A stretch of DNA of 64,000 nucleotides, from positions 3,441,501 to 3,505,500 of the forward strand of contig NZ_CP107968.1 of the NCBI RefSeq assembly GCF_036084755.1. Direction: 5' to 3'. The DNA is from Streptomyces sp. NBC_00370. GTDB lineage: Bacteria; Actinomycetota; Actinomycetes; Streptomycetales; Streptomycetaceae. The position numbers and the translations under genes are program-made. The notes under the pieces are model-generated. The model saw only the letters and a list, made by a program, of their open reading frames with translations. It was not told where the DNA came from and ran no database searches. Shown here one piece after another: positions 8,205 through 16,964 of the stretch (its first letter is position 1; every line of letters begins with the position of its first letter).

Positions 8205-8337
8205 TAGACTCACGGAGTTGCTCGGCGAGGGAGGCCGCACTCATGTGCGGCGGTCCGTTATCGACGCGCTCTTCGTAGCAGGCTGTCGTGGCCGGGTGAC
8301 GGTCTTTCTCTGTCACCTGTTTTGATCTACGAGGAGT
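8205..8337 (+). promoter_or_regulatory. Promoter and structured leader of rplY
   Basis: A -10-like TAGACT lies at 8205-8210, with a weak -35 (TTCTGG, 8182-8187) at 17-nt spacing. Downstream, ACGGA (8212-8216) can pair with TCCGT (8254-8258), enclosing a perfect 7-bp hairpin GCCGCAC-TCAT-GTGCGGC (8234-8251). A second hairpin GGTGAC/GTCACC (8295-8300 with 8312-8317) is followed by TGTTTT and then the ribosome-binding site GAGGAG at 8331-8336. A further alternative pairing, GCGGCCTCCC (8188-8197) with GGGAGGCCGC (8229-8238), would compete with the first hairpin in read-through transcripts. This looks like a regulated leader, by analogy to other ribosomal-protein leaders; the ligand is not known. 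Confidence 0.5.
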
Positions 8338-8343
8338 GCAGCC

Positions 8344-8937
8344 ATGGCTGAACTGAAGCTCAGCGCCGAGGTCCGTACCGAGTTCGGCAAGGGCGCCGCC
8401 CGCCGTACCCGCCGTGCGAACAAGGTGCCGGCCGTGATCTACGGCCACGGCGCCGACACCGTCCACGTCACGCTGCCGGGCCACGACCTGATGATGGCGC
8501 TGAAGACGGCGAACGCGCTGATCAGCCTGGACATCGACGGCCGCAACGAGCTGGTCATCCCCAAGGCTGTCGTGCGTAACCCGATCAAGGGCTTCATCGA
8601 GCACGTCGACCTGCTCGCGGTGAAGCGCGGCGAGAAGGTCACCGTCGAGGTGGCCGTGCACACGGAGGGTGAGCTGGCCCCGGGTGCGAACCTGCTGGAG
8701 AACGTCCTCAACACGCTGACCGTCGAGGCCGAGGCGACCAACATCCCGACGTCGGTGACGGTGTCCATCGAGGGTCTTGAGGCCGGTGCCTCGATCCACG
8801 CGAAGGACGTTCCGCTGCCTTCGGGTACGACGCTGGTGACGCCGGAGGACGCGGTGGTCATCCAGATCCTGGCCGCGCAGGCGGAGGAGCCGGCGGACGA
8901 CGCCGCCGAGACCGAGGAAGCCGGCGCCGAGGCCTGA
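8344..8937 (+). CDS. rplY: 50S ribosomal protein L25/general stress protein Ctc
   Basis: A 197-residue protein of the long Ctc/TL5 type. The N-terminal L25 domain (AELKLSAEVRTEFGKGAARRTRR, then KVPAVIYGHGAD) binds 5S rRNA. It is followed by a C-terminal beta domain (~95-180) and an acidic Ala/Glu tail (EEPADDAAETEEAGAEA). The ATG follows a GAGGAGTGCAGCC ribosome-binding site. It lies between prs and pth in the conserved cluster and has its own structured leader. An intrinsic terminator follows, so pth is probably transcribed separately or by read-through. Confidence 0.95.
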   Translation: MAELKLSAEVRTEFGKGAARRTRRANKVPAVIYGHGADTVHVTLPGHDLMMALKTANALISLDIDGRNELVIPKAVVRNPIKGFIEHVDLLAVKRGEKVTVEVAVHTEGELAPGANLLENVLNTLTVEAEATNIPTSVTVSIEGLEAGASIHAKDVPLPSGTTLVTPEDAVVIQILAAQAEEPADDAAETEEAGAEA

Positions 8938-8972
8938 TCCGGGCCGCGGCACGGTTCTACGCTGTGCCCTGC

Positions 8973-9008
8973 GGGGTGGCGGGCTGTCGCCCGTCACCCC
9001 GTTTTTTC
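8973..9008 (+). terminator. Intrinsic terminator after rplY
   Basis: GGGGTGGCGGGC (8973-8984) pairs with GCCCGTCACCCC (8989-9000) around a TGTC loop, with one G-U pair. It is followed by GTTTTTTCGT. This is a textbook rho-independent terminator, with a T tract unusual for this GC content. Confidence 0.9.
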
Positions 9009-9047
9009 GTTCTGCACCCCCTGTGATCCGAGGAGTTTCGAGCGCGC

Positions 9048-9644
9048 ATGACGACGGATGCCAACGCCCCTTGGCTGATTGTGGGTCTGGGTAACCCGGG
9101 GCCCGAGTACGCGGCGAACCGGCACAACGTGGGGTTCATGGTCGCGGATCTGCTGGCGGAGCGGATCGGTGGTTCGTACCGGCGGGCGCCGAAGGCGCAG
9201 GCGCAGGTGATCGAGGGGCGGGTCGGTCCGCCGGGTCCGTCGAGCCGCCGGGTGGTGCTGGCGAAGCCGATGTCGTTCATGAACCTGTCGGGCGGTCCGG
9301 TGTCCGGGCTGCGGGACTTCTACAAGATCGAGAACGACCATGTCGTCGCGATCCACGACGAGTTGGACATCGACTTCGGTGCGCTGCGGCTGAAGCTGGG
9401 CGGCGGCGACAACGGGCACAACGGTCTGAAGTCGATGACGAAGTCGATGGGGCCCGACTACCACCGGGTGCGGTTCGGGATCGGCCGGCCGCCGGGCCGG
9501 ATGCAGGTGGCTGATTTCGTGCTGAAGGACTTCTCCTCGGTGGAGCGCAAGGAGCTGGCTTTTCTGGTGGACCGCGCGGCGGACGCCGTGGAGGCGCTGG
9601 TGACGGACGGGCTCGACCGGGCGCAGACGGCGTACAACTCCTGA
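9048..9644 (+). CDS. pth: Peptidyl-tRNA hydrolase
   Basis: A 198-residue enzyme that frees tRNA from stalled peptidyl-tRNA. It shows the Pth signature: [20 protein letters not shown] (residues ~10-29, with the catalytic His in RHNVG), then [11 protein letters not shown] and the [20 protein letters not shown] segment, then GHNGLKSM. The ATG at 9048 follows GATCCGAGGAGT. It sits at the end of the glmU-prs-rplY-pth cluster. Confidence 0.96.
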   Translation: MTTDANAPWLIVGLGNPGPEYAANRHNVGFMVADLLAERIGGSYRRAPKAQAQVIEGRVGPPGPSSRRVVLAKPMSFMNLSGGPVSGLRDFYKIENDHVVAIHDELDIDFGALRLKLGGGDNGHNGLKSMTKSMGPDYHRVRFGIGRPPGRMQVADFVLKDFSSVERKELAFLVDRAADAVEALVTDGLDRAQTAYNS

Positions 9645-9689
9645 CAAGCTCCCGCATAGCCCGCCCGTGGTTTGACCGGGCGCTCATCC

Positions 9690-10175
9690 ATGGCCAAAGA
9701 TCGCGCCATGCCGAGCCCGTCCCACCCCGCCCTGTCGTTCGGTCGTATGGCCGCGATGGCTGTTGTCGCGCTGCTGCTGCTGGTGGGCGGTGTCTGGGGC
9801 TCGTGGGGTTCCGCGCAGCATGTGATGCTCGCGAAGGGCCGTGAGCACGGCAGGCTGACGGTGGTGAGCTGCGAGGACGACACCTGTACGGGGCCGTACG
9901 ACCCGAACGGCGCGGGCGGGCCGCGGGCCGGGATGACGATCGAGAAGTCGGTCGCGGTCAAGAAGGGCGAGGAGTTCCCCGTCGTCGTGAAGCCGGACAC
10001 GCGTGAGCTGGTGCGCGGCGGTCTCGCCGGGGTGCTGTACGCGTGGGCGCCGCTGGGCGGTGCGCTGCTGCTGGCGTCGCTGGTGATCGGCGGCGGGATG
10101 CGGCTGACGCGTACGGCGTGGACGGTGGCGGGCGCGGGGGCGGCGCTGCTGATCGGTACGTTCCTGGCGCTGTGA
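9690..10175 (+). CDS. Small membrane protein, function unknown
   Basis: A 161-residue protein from the ATG at 9690 (ATG 9708 is an alternative). One hydrophobic helix lies near residues 18-38 (MAAMAVVALLLLVGGVWGSW). An ~65-residue likely extracytoplasmic loop follows with a Cys pair (SCEDDTCTGPY) that could form a disulfide. Two C-terminal helices (~108-130 and ~137-158) close the protein. It sits between pth and ppc, the place of a conserved hypothetical membrane protein in Streptomyces. No enzymatic motif is visible. Confidence 0.75.
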   Translation: MAKDRAMPSPSHPALSFGRMAAMAVVALLLLVGGVWGSWGSAQHVMLAKGREHGRLTVVSCEDDTCTGPYDPNGAGGPRAGMTIEKSVAVKKGEEFPVVVKPDTRELVRGGLAGVLYAWAPLGGALLLASLVIGGGMRLTRTAWTVAGAGAALLIGTFLAL

Positions 10176-10265
10176 CGCGGGTGCCGGACACGGATACGGA
10201 AACGGCGGCACACGAACGGCGATACGCGACCGGCGACATGCGACGTGCGACGTGCGACATGCGAA

Positions 10266-10299
10266 ACGGCGGCCACATCGTCCCGGATGTGGCCGCCGT
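10266..10299. terminator. Bidirectional terminator between convergent genes
   Basis: ACGGCGGCCACATC (10266-10279) pairs perfectly with GATGTGGCCGCCGT (10286-10299) around a 6-nt loop. The 14-bp stem serves both the membrane-protein gene and ppc. Short GCGACGT/GCGACAT direct repeats precede it (~10234-10264). Confidence 0.8.
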
Positions 10300-10323
10300 C
10301 CGCGTGTCAGGCGGTGATGCGCG

Positions 10324-13053
10324 TCAGCCGGTGTTGCGCAGTCCGGCGGCGACGCCGTTGACGGTCAGCAGCAGCGCCCGGCCCAGGGTCGGGTCGGGTG
10401 CTTCCTCCCGCGCCGCGGCGGCGCGCTGGCGGGCCAGCAGCGACACCTGGAGGTAGGAGATCGGGTCGAGGTAGGCGTCGCGGATCGCGAACGTCTGCTG
10501 GAGCACCGGGTTGGAGTCGAGGAGCTTGGCCCCGCCGGTGATCCGCAGGACTTCCTGCACGGTCCGCTCGTGCTCGGCCTCGATGTCGCCGAAGACGTGC
10601 TTCAGCTCGTCGGGGACGAGCGTGTCGACGTAGTGCCTGGCGATCCGCAGGTCGGTCTTGGCGAGCGTCATCTCCACGTTGGAGAGGAAGTTGCGGAAGA
10701 AGTGCCACTGCTCGTACATCTCGTCGAGGACGGTGTCGAGTCCGGACTCCCGCAGCGCCTTGAGTCCCGCGCCGACGCCGAACCAGCCGGGCACGATCTG
10801 CCGTGACTGGGTCCAGCCGAAGACCCACGGGATGGCCCGCAGCCCGTCGAGTCCCGCGCCGGAGTCGGGCCGCCTGGAGGGGCGGGAGCCGAGGTGCAGG
10901 TCGGCGAGCTGGTCGACGGGGGTGGAGGCGAAGAAGTACGCCGGCAGGTCGGGGTCCTCGACGAGCGCCCGGTACGCGGCGTGCGCCGCGTCGGAGACGG
11001 TGTCCATGGCCGCGTCCCAGCGGGCCAGCGCCTCGTCGGACTGGCGGGGCGCCGTGTGCAGCGCGGACGCCTGGAGCGTGGCAGCGACGGTCAGCTCCAG
11101 GTTCTCCCTGGCGAGGGCGGGGATGAGGTACTTGTCGGAGATGACCTCGCCCTGCTCGGTCACCTTGATCTCGCCCTCCAGCGTGCCCCAGGGCTGCGCG
11201 AGGATCGCGTCGTGCGAGGGGCCGCCGCCGCGGCCGACGGTGCCGCCGCGGCCGTGGAAGAGCCGCAGCCGTACGCCGTGCCGGTGCGCGACGTCGCGCA
11301 GCCGGCGCTGGGCGCGGTGGATCTCCCACTGGGAGGTGGTGATGCCGCCGAACTTCGACGAGTCGGAGTACCCGAGCATCACTTCCTGCATGTCGCCGCG
11401 GAGGGAGACGAGCTTGCGGTACGACGGGTCGCCGAGCATCTCGTCGAGGATGACGTCGGCGGCGCGCAGCTCGTCGGTGGTCTCCAGGAGCGGCACGATG
11501 CCGATCTTGGCCCAGCCGCCGTGCAGGTCGAGCAGGCCTGCCTCGCGGGCGAGGACGGCGGCGGCGAACACGTCGTCGGCGCCCTGGCACATCGAGATGA
11601 TGTAGGACTCGATGACTTCGGGTCCGAACCGCTCGAACGCCTCGCGCACGGTGTGGAACACGCCGAGGGTCTTCTCGCCCGCCGCGTCGAGGGGCGCGGG
11701 GGTGGGGGCGAGCGGGCGGCGCGAGCGGAGTTCCTTGGCGAGGAGCTTCTGCCGGTAGTCGCGCGGCATATCGGCGTAGCGCCAGGACTCCTCGCCGAGC
11801 CGGTCGAAGAGCTGCCCGAGCGCGTGGTGGTGGGCGTCGGCGTGTTCCCGTACGTCCATGGTGGCGAGCTGCAGGCCGAAGGCGGCCAGCGTGCGGATGG
11901 TGCGGTCCATCCGGCCGTCGGCGAAGAGCCCGCCGCGGTGGGCGCGCAGCGACGTCTGGATGAGGGTGAGGTCTTCCAGCAGCTCCGCGGTGCCGAGGTA
12001 GTCGCAGCCGGGCTTGTGCGGGGTGCCCTTGGCGAGGCGCTCGCGGGTGTTGAGGAGCTTCTGCCGGATGCAGGTCGCCTTGAGGCGGTAGGGCTCCTCG
12101 GCGTTGAGGCGCTTGTAGCGGGGGCTGATGTCGGGCAGCCGGACGAGGTCGTTCTGGAGCGAGTCGAGCAGTTCGTCGGTCGCGCCGGTGTAGCGGATGG
12201 AGTTGGACAGCAGTCCGCGCAGGTAGTCGATGAGTTCGAGTGCGTCGGTGATGCCGTGTTCGTGCTGGAGGATCAGGACTTCGCGGGTGACCTCGGGGGT
12301 GACGTTCGGGTTGCCGTCACGGTCGCCGCCGATCCAGGTGCCGAAGGTCAGCGGGCGGGTGCCCGGGGGCAGTTCGACGCCGACGCGTTCGAGTTCGGCG
12401 GTGAGGTCCTCCAGCACGTCGCCGACGGCGCCGATGTGGAGTTCGTCGAGGTAGTAGATCGCGTTGCGCGCCTCGTCGGCGGGCTCGGGCCGTACGACGC
12501 GCAGCTCGTCGGTCTGCCAGATCAGGTCGATGGACTCGGCGAGCCGCAGGTCGTGCCGGCGCCGGTCGGCGGCGATCACGGGCGTTTCGAGGAGTTCACC
12601 GATGCGGCGGAGCTTGTTGAGCACGGAGCGGCGGGCCGCTTCGGTGGGGTGGGCCGTGAAGACGGGCCGTACGTTGAGGTTCTTCACGGTCTGGCGCAGG
12701 TGCTCGGGGTCGGCGTCCTTGAGCCGGTCGGCGGTGCGGGCCAGCAGCCCGCCCTCCGCGGCGCGCCGTTCCCGCATCTCGCGGCCCCGGTGGACCTGCT
12801 CGGTCACGTTCGCGAGGTGGAAGTAGGTGGAGAAGGCGCGGACGAGCTTGGCCGCCGTCTCCAGGTCGGTGTCCCCGAGCAGTTCGGCTGCTGCTTCCCC
12901 GTCCTCGCGGGTGAGCGCGCGGACGCGCTCCACGAGGTCGAGGAGTTCCGGGCCTTCTTGCCTTACGAGGGTCTCGCCCAACAGGTCGCCGAGCCGGCGG
13001 ATGTCGGAGCGCAGCTCCGCGCCGGCGGTTGTGGTCTGGTCGGCACTGCTCAC
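10324..13053 (-). CDS. ppc: Phosphoenolpyruvate carboxylase
   Basis: A 909-residue anaplerotic enzyme converting PEP and bicarbonate to oxaloacetate. I chose the GTG at 13053 ([11 protein letters not shown]) because AAGGAG lies 8 nt upstream; a longer frame exists but lacks a site. Signatures are [18 protein letters not shown] (~140) with the catalytic His, [19 protein letters not shown] segment (here [18 protein letters not shown]), [28 protein letters not shown], and a C-terminal [14 protein letters not shown] that fits the conserved GlnNThrGly-type end. It is transcribed alone, convergent with the upstream membrane gene and divergent from the desaturase. Confidence 0.97.
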   Translation of the reverse strand: MSSADQTTTAGAELRSDIRRLGDLLGETLVRQEGPELLDLVERVRALTREDGEAAAELLGDTDLETAAKLVRAFSTYFHLANVTEQVHRGREMRERRAAEGGLLARTADRLKDADPEHLRQTVKNLNVRPVFTAHPTEAARRSVLNKLRRIGELLETPVIAADRRRHDLRLAESIDLIWQTDELRVVRPEPADEARNAIYYLDELHIGAVGDVLEDLTAELERVGVELPPGTRPLTFGTWIGGDRDGNPNVTPEVTREVLILQHEHGITDALELIDYLRGLLSNSIRYTGATDELLDSLQNDLVRLPDISPRYKRLNAEEPYRLKATCIRQKLLNTRERLAKGTPHKPGCDYLGTAELLEDLTLIQTSLRAHRGGLFADGRMDRTIRTLAAFGLQLATMDVREHADAHHHALGQLFDRLGEESWRYADMPRDYRQKLLAKELRSRRPLAPTPAPLDAAGEKTLGVFHTVREAFERFGPEVIESYIISMCQGADDVFAAAVLAREAGLLDLHGGWAKIGIVPLLETTDELRAADVILDEMLGDPSYRKLVSLRGDMQEVMLGYSDSSKFGGITTSQWEIHRAQRRLRDVAHRHGVRLRLFHGRGGTVGRGGGPSHDAILAQPWGTLEGEIKVTEQGEVISDKYLIPALARENLELTVAATLQASALHTAPRQSDEALARWDAAMDTVSDAAHAAYRALVEDPDLPAYFFASTPVDQLADLHLGSRPSRRPDSGAGLDGLRAIPWVFGWTQSRQIVPGWFGVGAGLKALRESGLDTVLDEMYEQWHFFRNFLSNVEMTLAKTDLRIARHYVDTLVPDELKHVFGDIEAEHERTVQEVLRITGGAKLLDSNPVLQQTFAIRDAYLDPISYLQVSLLARQRAAAAREEAPDPTLGRALLLTVNGVAAGLRNTG

Positions 13054-13166
13054 AGGTGCGGCTCCTTGCAGTGTTCGAGCACGTCTCAAGGGGTACTGGA
13101 GTACGGACCGCGCTGTCCGACGTCACCAGGATAGGTGCCCTTCGGCTGACGTTATCCACAGGCCTC

Positions 13167-13196
13167 TTGTCGCGGCGGACTGCGCTGCCATACTTA
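13167..13196 (+). promoter_or_regulatory. Promoter of the desaturase gene
   Basis: TTGTCG at 13167-13172 and TACTTA at 13191-13196 are separated by 18 nt, close to vegetative sigma consensus. An alternative -10 TACGAT follows at 13195-13200. The start codon is 65 nt downstream. The downstream TetR gene is a candidate regulator. Confidence 0.45.
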
Positions 13197-13260
13197 CGAT
13201 GCCGTAGGTTACGCACCCGTATCCGGGCATCTGCCGTATTCCTCACCCCAGGGGATCCCC

Positions 13261-14256
13261 ATGACAACAAGCCCTGACGTGATCGAGGATTCTCCCCAGA
13301 ATCCGCCGCCGTCCACCGGCGCTCCGCTCCCTTCCGCCACGCTCGGCGGAGACAACAAACGTTCCGTCGAGCAGATCGCTCTGCTCCTCTTCATCGTCGT
13401 GCCGTTCGTGGCCCTGGTCGCGGCGGTGCCGCTGGCCTGGGGCTGGGGCGGTGTGAGCTGGCTCGACCTGGGCCTCATGGTGGCGATGTACTTCATCGGC
13501 TGCCATGGCATCACGATCGGTTTCCACCGCTATTTCACCCATGGCTCCTTCAAGGCGAACCGTCCGCTCCGGATCGCCCTGGCCGTGGCGGGTTCCATGG
13601 CCGTGGAGGGCCCGCTGGTCCGCTGGGTGGCGGACCACCGCAGGCATCACAAGTTCTCCGACGCCGAGGGCGACCCCCACTCCCCCTGGCGGTTCGGCGA
13701 CACGCTGCCGGCCCTGCTGAAGGGGCTGTGGTGGGCGCACATCGCGTGGCTCTTCGACGAGGAGCAGACGCCGCAGCAGAAGTACGCGCCGGATCTGATC
13801 GCCGATTCCGCCATTCGGCGGGTGTCGCGGCAGTTCGCGCTGTGGACGGTCGTCTCGCTGGCGATCCCGCCGCTGGTCGGCGGTTTGGTGACGATGTCCT
13901 GGTGGGGCGCGTTCTCGGCGTTCTTCTGGGGTTCACTGGTGCGGGTGGCGTTGCTCCATCACGTGACGTGGTCGATCAATTCGATCTGTCACGCCGTGGG
14001 TAAACGTCCGTTCAAGTCGCGCGACCGCTCAGGCAATGTGTGGTGGCTCGCGGTCCTCTCTTGTGGCGAGTCCTGGCACAACCTGCACCACGCGGACCCG
14101 ACCAGCGCCCGGCACGGCGTACTGAAGGGCCAGATCGACTCCAGCGCGCGGCTTATTCGCTGGTTCGAGAAGTTCGGCTGGGCCCATGATGTGCGGTGGC
14201 CGAGCGCCTCGCGGCTGAACGCAAAGCGCACTGGCGCACCCTCCAACGCGACATGA
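13261..14256 (+). CDS. Acyl-CoA/fatty acid delta-9-type desaturase
   Basis: A 331-residue integral membrane di-iron desaturase. Hydrophobic helices at ~38-62 and ~70-90, then later pairs near 155-205. The three histidine boxes are present: HRYFTH (~94), HRRHH (~131) and HNLHH (~269, GESWHNLHHADPTSARHG). This is the soluble-cofactor-dependent FADS type that inserts a double bond into saturated acyl chains and adjusts membrane fluidity. The TetR gene overlaps its stop codon by 4 nt, suggesting that the operon regulates itself through that repressor, as in other actinobacterial desaturase-TetR pairs. Confidence 0.93.
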   Translation: MTTSPDVIEDSPQNPPPSTGAPLPSATLGGDNKRSVEQIALLLFIVVPFVALVAAVPLAWGWGGVSWLDLGLMVAMYFIGCHGITIGFHRYFTHGSFKANRPLRIALAVAGSMAVEGPLVRWVADHRRHHKFSDAEGDPHSPWRFGDTLPALLKGLWWAHIAWLFDEEQTPQQKYAPDLIADSAIRRVSRQFALWTVVSLAIPPLVGGLVTMSWWGAFSAFFWGSLVRVALLHHVTWSINSICHAVGKRPFKSRDRSGNVWWLAVLSCGESWHNLHHADPTSARHGVLKGQIDSSARLIRWFEKFGWAHDVRWPSASRLNAKRTGAPSNAT

Positions 14257-14969
14257 TGGGCACCGTGGCGATCGACCCTGACACGAACAGCACGAGCGGC
14301 ACGGGCGGCACGAGTGGTGCCGACAGGAGCCGTCCCTCCGGGGGAAGGCGCGTTCGCCGTGTCCGTATGACGGGGGCCGAGCGCCGCGAGCAACTGCTGG
14401 ACATCGGTCGTACGGCCTTCGCCGAGAAGGGCTTCGAGTCCACGTCGGTCGAGGAGATCGCGGCGAAGGCGGGTGTCTCCAAGCCGGTGGTGTACGAGCA
14501 CTTCGGCGGCAAGGAGGGCCTGTACGCGGTGGTCGTGGACCGTGAGATGCGCCAGCTCATGGACATGGTGACCTCGGCGCTGACCGCAGGTCACCCCAGG
14601 GAGCTGCTGGAGCAGGCCGCGTTCGCCCTGCTCGACTACATCGAGACGTACACGGACGGCTTCCGCATCCTGGTCCGCGACTCGCCCGTGGCGCAGTCCA
14701 CGGGCACGTTCGCGTCGCTGATCAGCGACATCGCCACGCAGGTCGAGGACATCCTGGGCCTGGAGTTCAAGGCCCGGGGCTTCGACCCGAAGCTGGCGCC
14801 GCTGTACGCGCAGGCGCTGGTGGGCATGGTGGCCCTGACGGGCCAGTGGTGGGTGGACGCCCGCAGCCCCCAGAAGTCGGAGGTCGCGGCGCATCTGGTG
14901 AATCTGGCGTGGCACGGCCTGGGCAATCTGGAGTCGAAGCCACGGCTGATAGGCCACCGCAAGTTCTGA
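14253..14969 (+). CDS. TetR family regulator coupled to the desaturase
   Basis: A 238-residue protein; the ATG at 14253 overlaps the desaturase TGA (ATGA), with another ATG 3 nt on. The first ~45 residues are a low-complexity Gly/Ser/Thr and Arg-rich leader. The HTH is at ~50-95 (GAERREQLLDIGRTAFAEKG, SVEEIAAKAGVSKPVVYEHF). The ligand domain shows DYIETYTDGFRILVRDSP and ends TGQWWVDARSPQKSEVAAHL. Its coupling to the desaturase suggests it senses acyl-CoA or lipid state and controls desaturation. No clear operator was found by eye. Confidence 0.88.
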   Translation: MMGTVAIDPDTNSTSGTGGTSGADRSRPSGGRRVRRVRMTGAERREQLLDIGRTAFAEKGFESTSVEEIAAKAGVSKPVVYEHFGGKEGLYAVVVDREMRQLMDMVTSALTAGHPRELLEQAAFALLDYIETYTDGFRILVRDSPVAQSTGTFASLISDIATQVEDILGLEFKARGFDPKLAPLYAQALVGMVALTGQWWVDARSPQKSEVAAHLVNLAWHGLGNLESKPRLIGHRKF

Positions 14970-15144
14970 CCCGCACCGCACACGCTGTTCCCCGGGCGGC
15001 CCGTCCGGTCCTGTGTCTCTTCTCGTCCGAGCGGCGTTCGCGCTCGTCGGCCGAGAAGGGACGGAGGCCGGGCGCGGCCGCCTGCTGGTGCCTCGGCTGC
15101 TCGCCCCGCTGACCGGCGGCGGCCCTGGCCTGCTCGGCCGCCTC

Positions 15145-15510
15145 TCAGCTCGGGATCGGCTCCAGGAATTCGAGCCGGTTGCCGACCGGGTCGAAGGAGT
15201 AGAAGCGCCGGTGGCCCGGGAGGTCCCCGTCCCAGGACACCGGCGCCCCCAGCCGCTCCAGGCGCCTGGCGTACTCCTCGATGCCGGTGACGCGCAGCCC
15301 GGGGTGGGCCTTCTTCGCCGGGCGGAAATCCCGCTCGATCCCCAGGTGGAGCTGGACGGGCCCGGCCTGGAACCAGCAGCCGCCCCGGGCCGCGAGCTGC
15401 GGCGGTTTGGGGATCTCCGTCATGCCGAGGACGCCCGCGTAGTAGCCGCGCAGGGCCTCCTCGGAGCCGGCCGGGGCCGCGAGCTGCACATGGTCGACGG
15501 CGGCCAGCAT
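15145..15510 (-). CDS. VOC superfamily (glyoxalase-like) protein
   Basis: A 121-residue single-domain VOC protein (AAVDHVQLAAPAGSEEALRG, YYAGVLGMTEIPKP, VQLHLGIERDFRPAKKAHPG, FYSFDPVGNRLEFLEP). His7, His ~67 and Glu ~116 are in the usual metal-ligand positions. The substrate is unknown; VOC members include glyoxalases, dioxygenases and resistance proteins. Its ATG overlaps the tam stop codon (ATGA at 15510), so it is coupled to trans-aconitate methyltransferase and presumably under TamR. Confidence 0.85.
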   Translation of the reverse strand: MLAAVDHVQLAAPAGSEEALRGYYAGVLGMTEIPKPPQLAARGGCWFQAGPVQLHLGIERDFRPAKKAHPGLRVTGIEEYARRLERLGAPVSWDGDLPGHRRFYSFDPVGNRLEFLEPIPS

Positions 15511-16358
15511 CAGGCGGCCGTACGCGTGGCGACGGCGAAGATCCGGCGGAAGGGGAAGACCGTGCCGTGCGGGCCCCTGGGGTAGGCCGTGCGGAGCAGG
15601 TCGCGGTACTGGGCGGTGAATTCCGCCGTCGCCGCCGCGTCGTCGCCGAGCGCCGTGAGCACGGGGCGCAGCGCCGTGCCCTTGACCCAGTCGAGGACGG
15701 GGTCGTCGCCGGTCAGCAGCTGCAGGTACGTCGTCTCCCAGACGTCTGCCGTGCAGCCGAGGTCCGTCAGGGTGGCCAGGTAGTCGGCGGGGTCGACCAT
15801 GTCGGTGTCGCGCAGCGGCCGGTCGCCGAGGACGCGGCGCCAGCGGGGGCTGTCGCACAGGTCGGCGAGCAGCCGGTGGCTGGGGCCTGTGAAGTTGCCG
15901 GGGACCTGGAAGGCGAGGACGCCGCCGGGCCGCAGGCCTTGGATCCAGGCGGGGAAGGAGGCGCTGTGGCCCGGTACCCATTGCAGGGCGGCGTTGGAGA
16001 CGATCAGGTCGTACGGCTCGTCGGGCGTCCACCGCGCGGCGTCGGCGGCCTTGAACTCCAGGAGGCCGCCGCCCGGGGTGGGGCCCTCGTACCCCACCCG
16101 CGCCCGGTCGAGCATCGCCTGGGAGTTGTCGAGGCCGGTGATGCGGGCGGTGGGCCAGCGGTCGGCGAGGAGCGCGGTGACGTTCCCGGCGCCGCAGCCG
16201 ATGTCGGCGATCCTGGGCGGCTCACCGCCGACGCCGCCCGCGCCGCCGTTCCCGGCCGGGAGGTCGGGGATTCTGCCGAGCAGGTCCAGGAACGGCCGGG
16301 TGCGGTGTCCTGCGTGCCGCAGGTACTGGTTCGGGTCCCAGATCGGCGTGGCGGGCAT
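15510..16358 (-). CDS. tam: Trans-aconitate 2-methyltransferase
   Basis: A 282-residue SAM-dependent enzyme that methylates trans-aconitate, an inhibitor of aconitase formed spontaneously from cis-aconitate. Signatures are IWDPNQYLRHAGHRTRPFLDL at the N-terminus (typical of Tam), the SAM motif IADIGCGAGNVTALL, ITGLDNSQAMLDRAR, and DLIVSNAALQWVPGH. An AAGGGG site precedes the ATG. It is divergent from a MarR gene with a perfect palindrome between them, matching the TamR/tam arrangement described in S. coelicolor. The VOC gene follows with a 4-nt overlap. Confidence 0.93.
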   Translation of the reverse strand: MPATPIWDPNQYLRHAGHRTRPFLDLLGRIPDLPAGNGGAGGVGGEPPRIADIGCGAGNVTALLADRWPTARITGLDNSQAMLDRARVGYEGPTPGGGLLEFKAADAARWTPDEPYDLIVSNAALQWVPGHSASFPAWIQGLRPGGVLAFQVPGNFTGPSHRLLADLCDSPRWRRVLGDRPLRDTDMVDPADYLATLTDLGCTADVWETTYLQLLTGDDPVLDWVKGTALRPVLTALGDDAAATAEFTAQYRDLLRTAYPRGPHGTVFPFRRIFAVATRTAA

Positions 16359-16414
16359 GGCGGGGCCCCTTCGGAGCTGGCGGGAAGGCGGATATGGCCC
16401 ACTCTGCATCAGAT

Positions 16415-16434
16415 GTATCTTGACGTCAAGAGAC
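16415..16434. promoter_or_regulatory. TamR operator palindrome
   Basis: TCTTGACGTCAAGA at 16418-16431 is a perfect 14-bp palindrome. Including one mismatched pair it extends to 16415-16434. It lies in the 108-bp gap between the divergent tam and MarR genes. In S. coelicolor TamR binds such a site and releases it on binding trans-aconitate or citrate; the assignment here is by analogy. Confidence 0.8.
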
Positions 16435-16466
16435 TTCATGTCGAGGGACCCTCTACACTGATCGCC

Positions 16467-16964
16467 ATGGAGGATGAGGTCGACCGTCTGGTTGCTGCGT
16501 GGCGCCGCGAGCGCCCTGACCTCGACGTGGAACCGCTCGAGGTGCTGAGCAGGGTGAGCAGGCTCGCCCGCCATCTCGACCGCGCCCGCAGGCTCGCCTT
16601 CGCCGAGCACAACCTGGAGCCGTGGGAGTTCGACGTACTGACCTCGCTGCGGCGCGCCGGTGCGCCGTACCAGCTCTCGCCAGGGCAGCTGCTGACGCAG
16701 ACCCTGGTCACCTCGGGCACGATGACCAACCGCATCGACAGGCTGGCCAAGAAAGGCCTGGTCGAGCGGTTGCCGGACCCGACCGACCGGCGTGGTGTGC
16801 TGGTACGGCTCACCGTCGAAGGGCAGGACCGGGCGGACCAGTCGCTCGCCGGGCTGCTGGCTCAGGAGCGCGCGCTCCTCGCCGAGCTGTCCCGCGCGCA
16901 GCGCGGCGAGCTGGCCGGTCTGCTACGCCAGTTGACCGCCCCGTTCGACAACATCCCCGGCTAG
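16467..16964 (+). CDS. tamR: MarR family regulator TamR
   Basis: A 165-residue winged-helix protein. The MarR domain spans ~30-145: ARRLAFAEHNLEPWEFDVLT, SPGQLLTQTLVTSGTMTNRI as the recognition helix, and the wing GLVERLPDPTDRRGVLVRLT. The N-terminal extra helix and the position opposite tam, with the palindrome between them, identify it as TamR. It would couple expression of tam (and probably aconitase elsewhere) to citrate or trans-aconitate levels during oxidative stress. Its last 42 nt overlap the convergent LuxR gene. Confidence 0.88.
   Translation: MEDEVDRLVAAWRRERPDLDVEPLEVLSRVSRLARHLDRARRLAFAEHNLEPWEFDVLTSLRRAGAPYQLSPGQLLTQTLVTSGTMTNRIDRLAKKGLVERLPDPTDRRGVLVRLTVEGQDRADQSLAGLLAQERALLAELSRAQRGELAGLLRQLTAPFDNIPG

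Noticed and set aside
10894..13134. 746-codon open frame opposite ppc
   Set aside because: It mirrors ppc codon structure on the other strand and has no recognisable domain.
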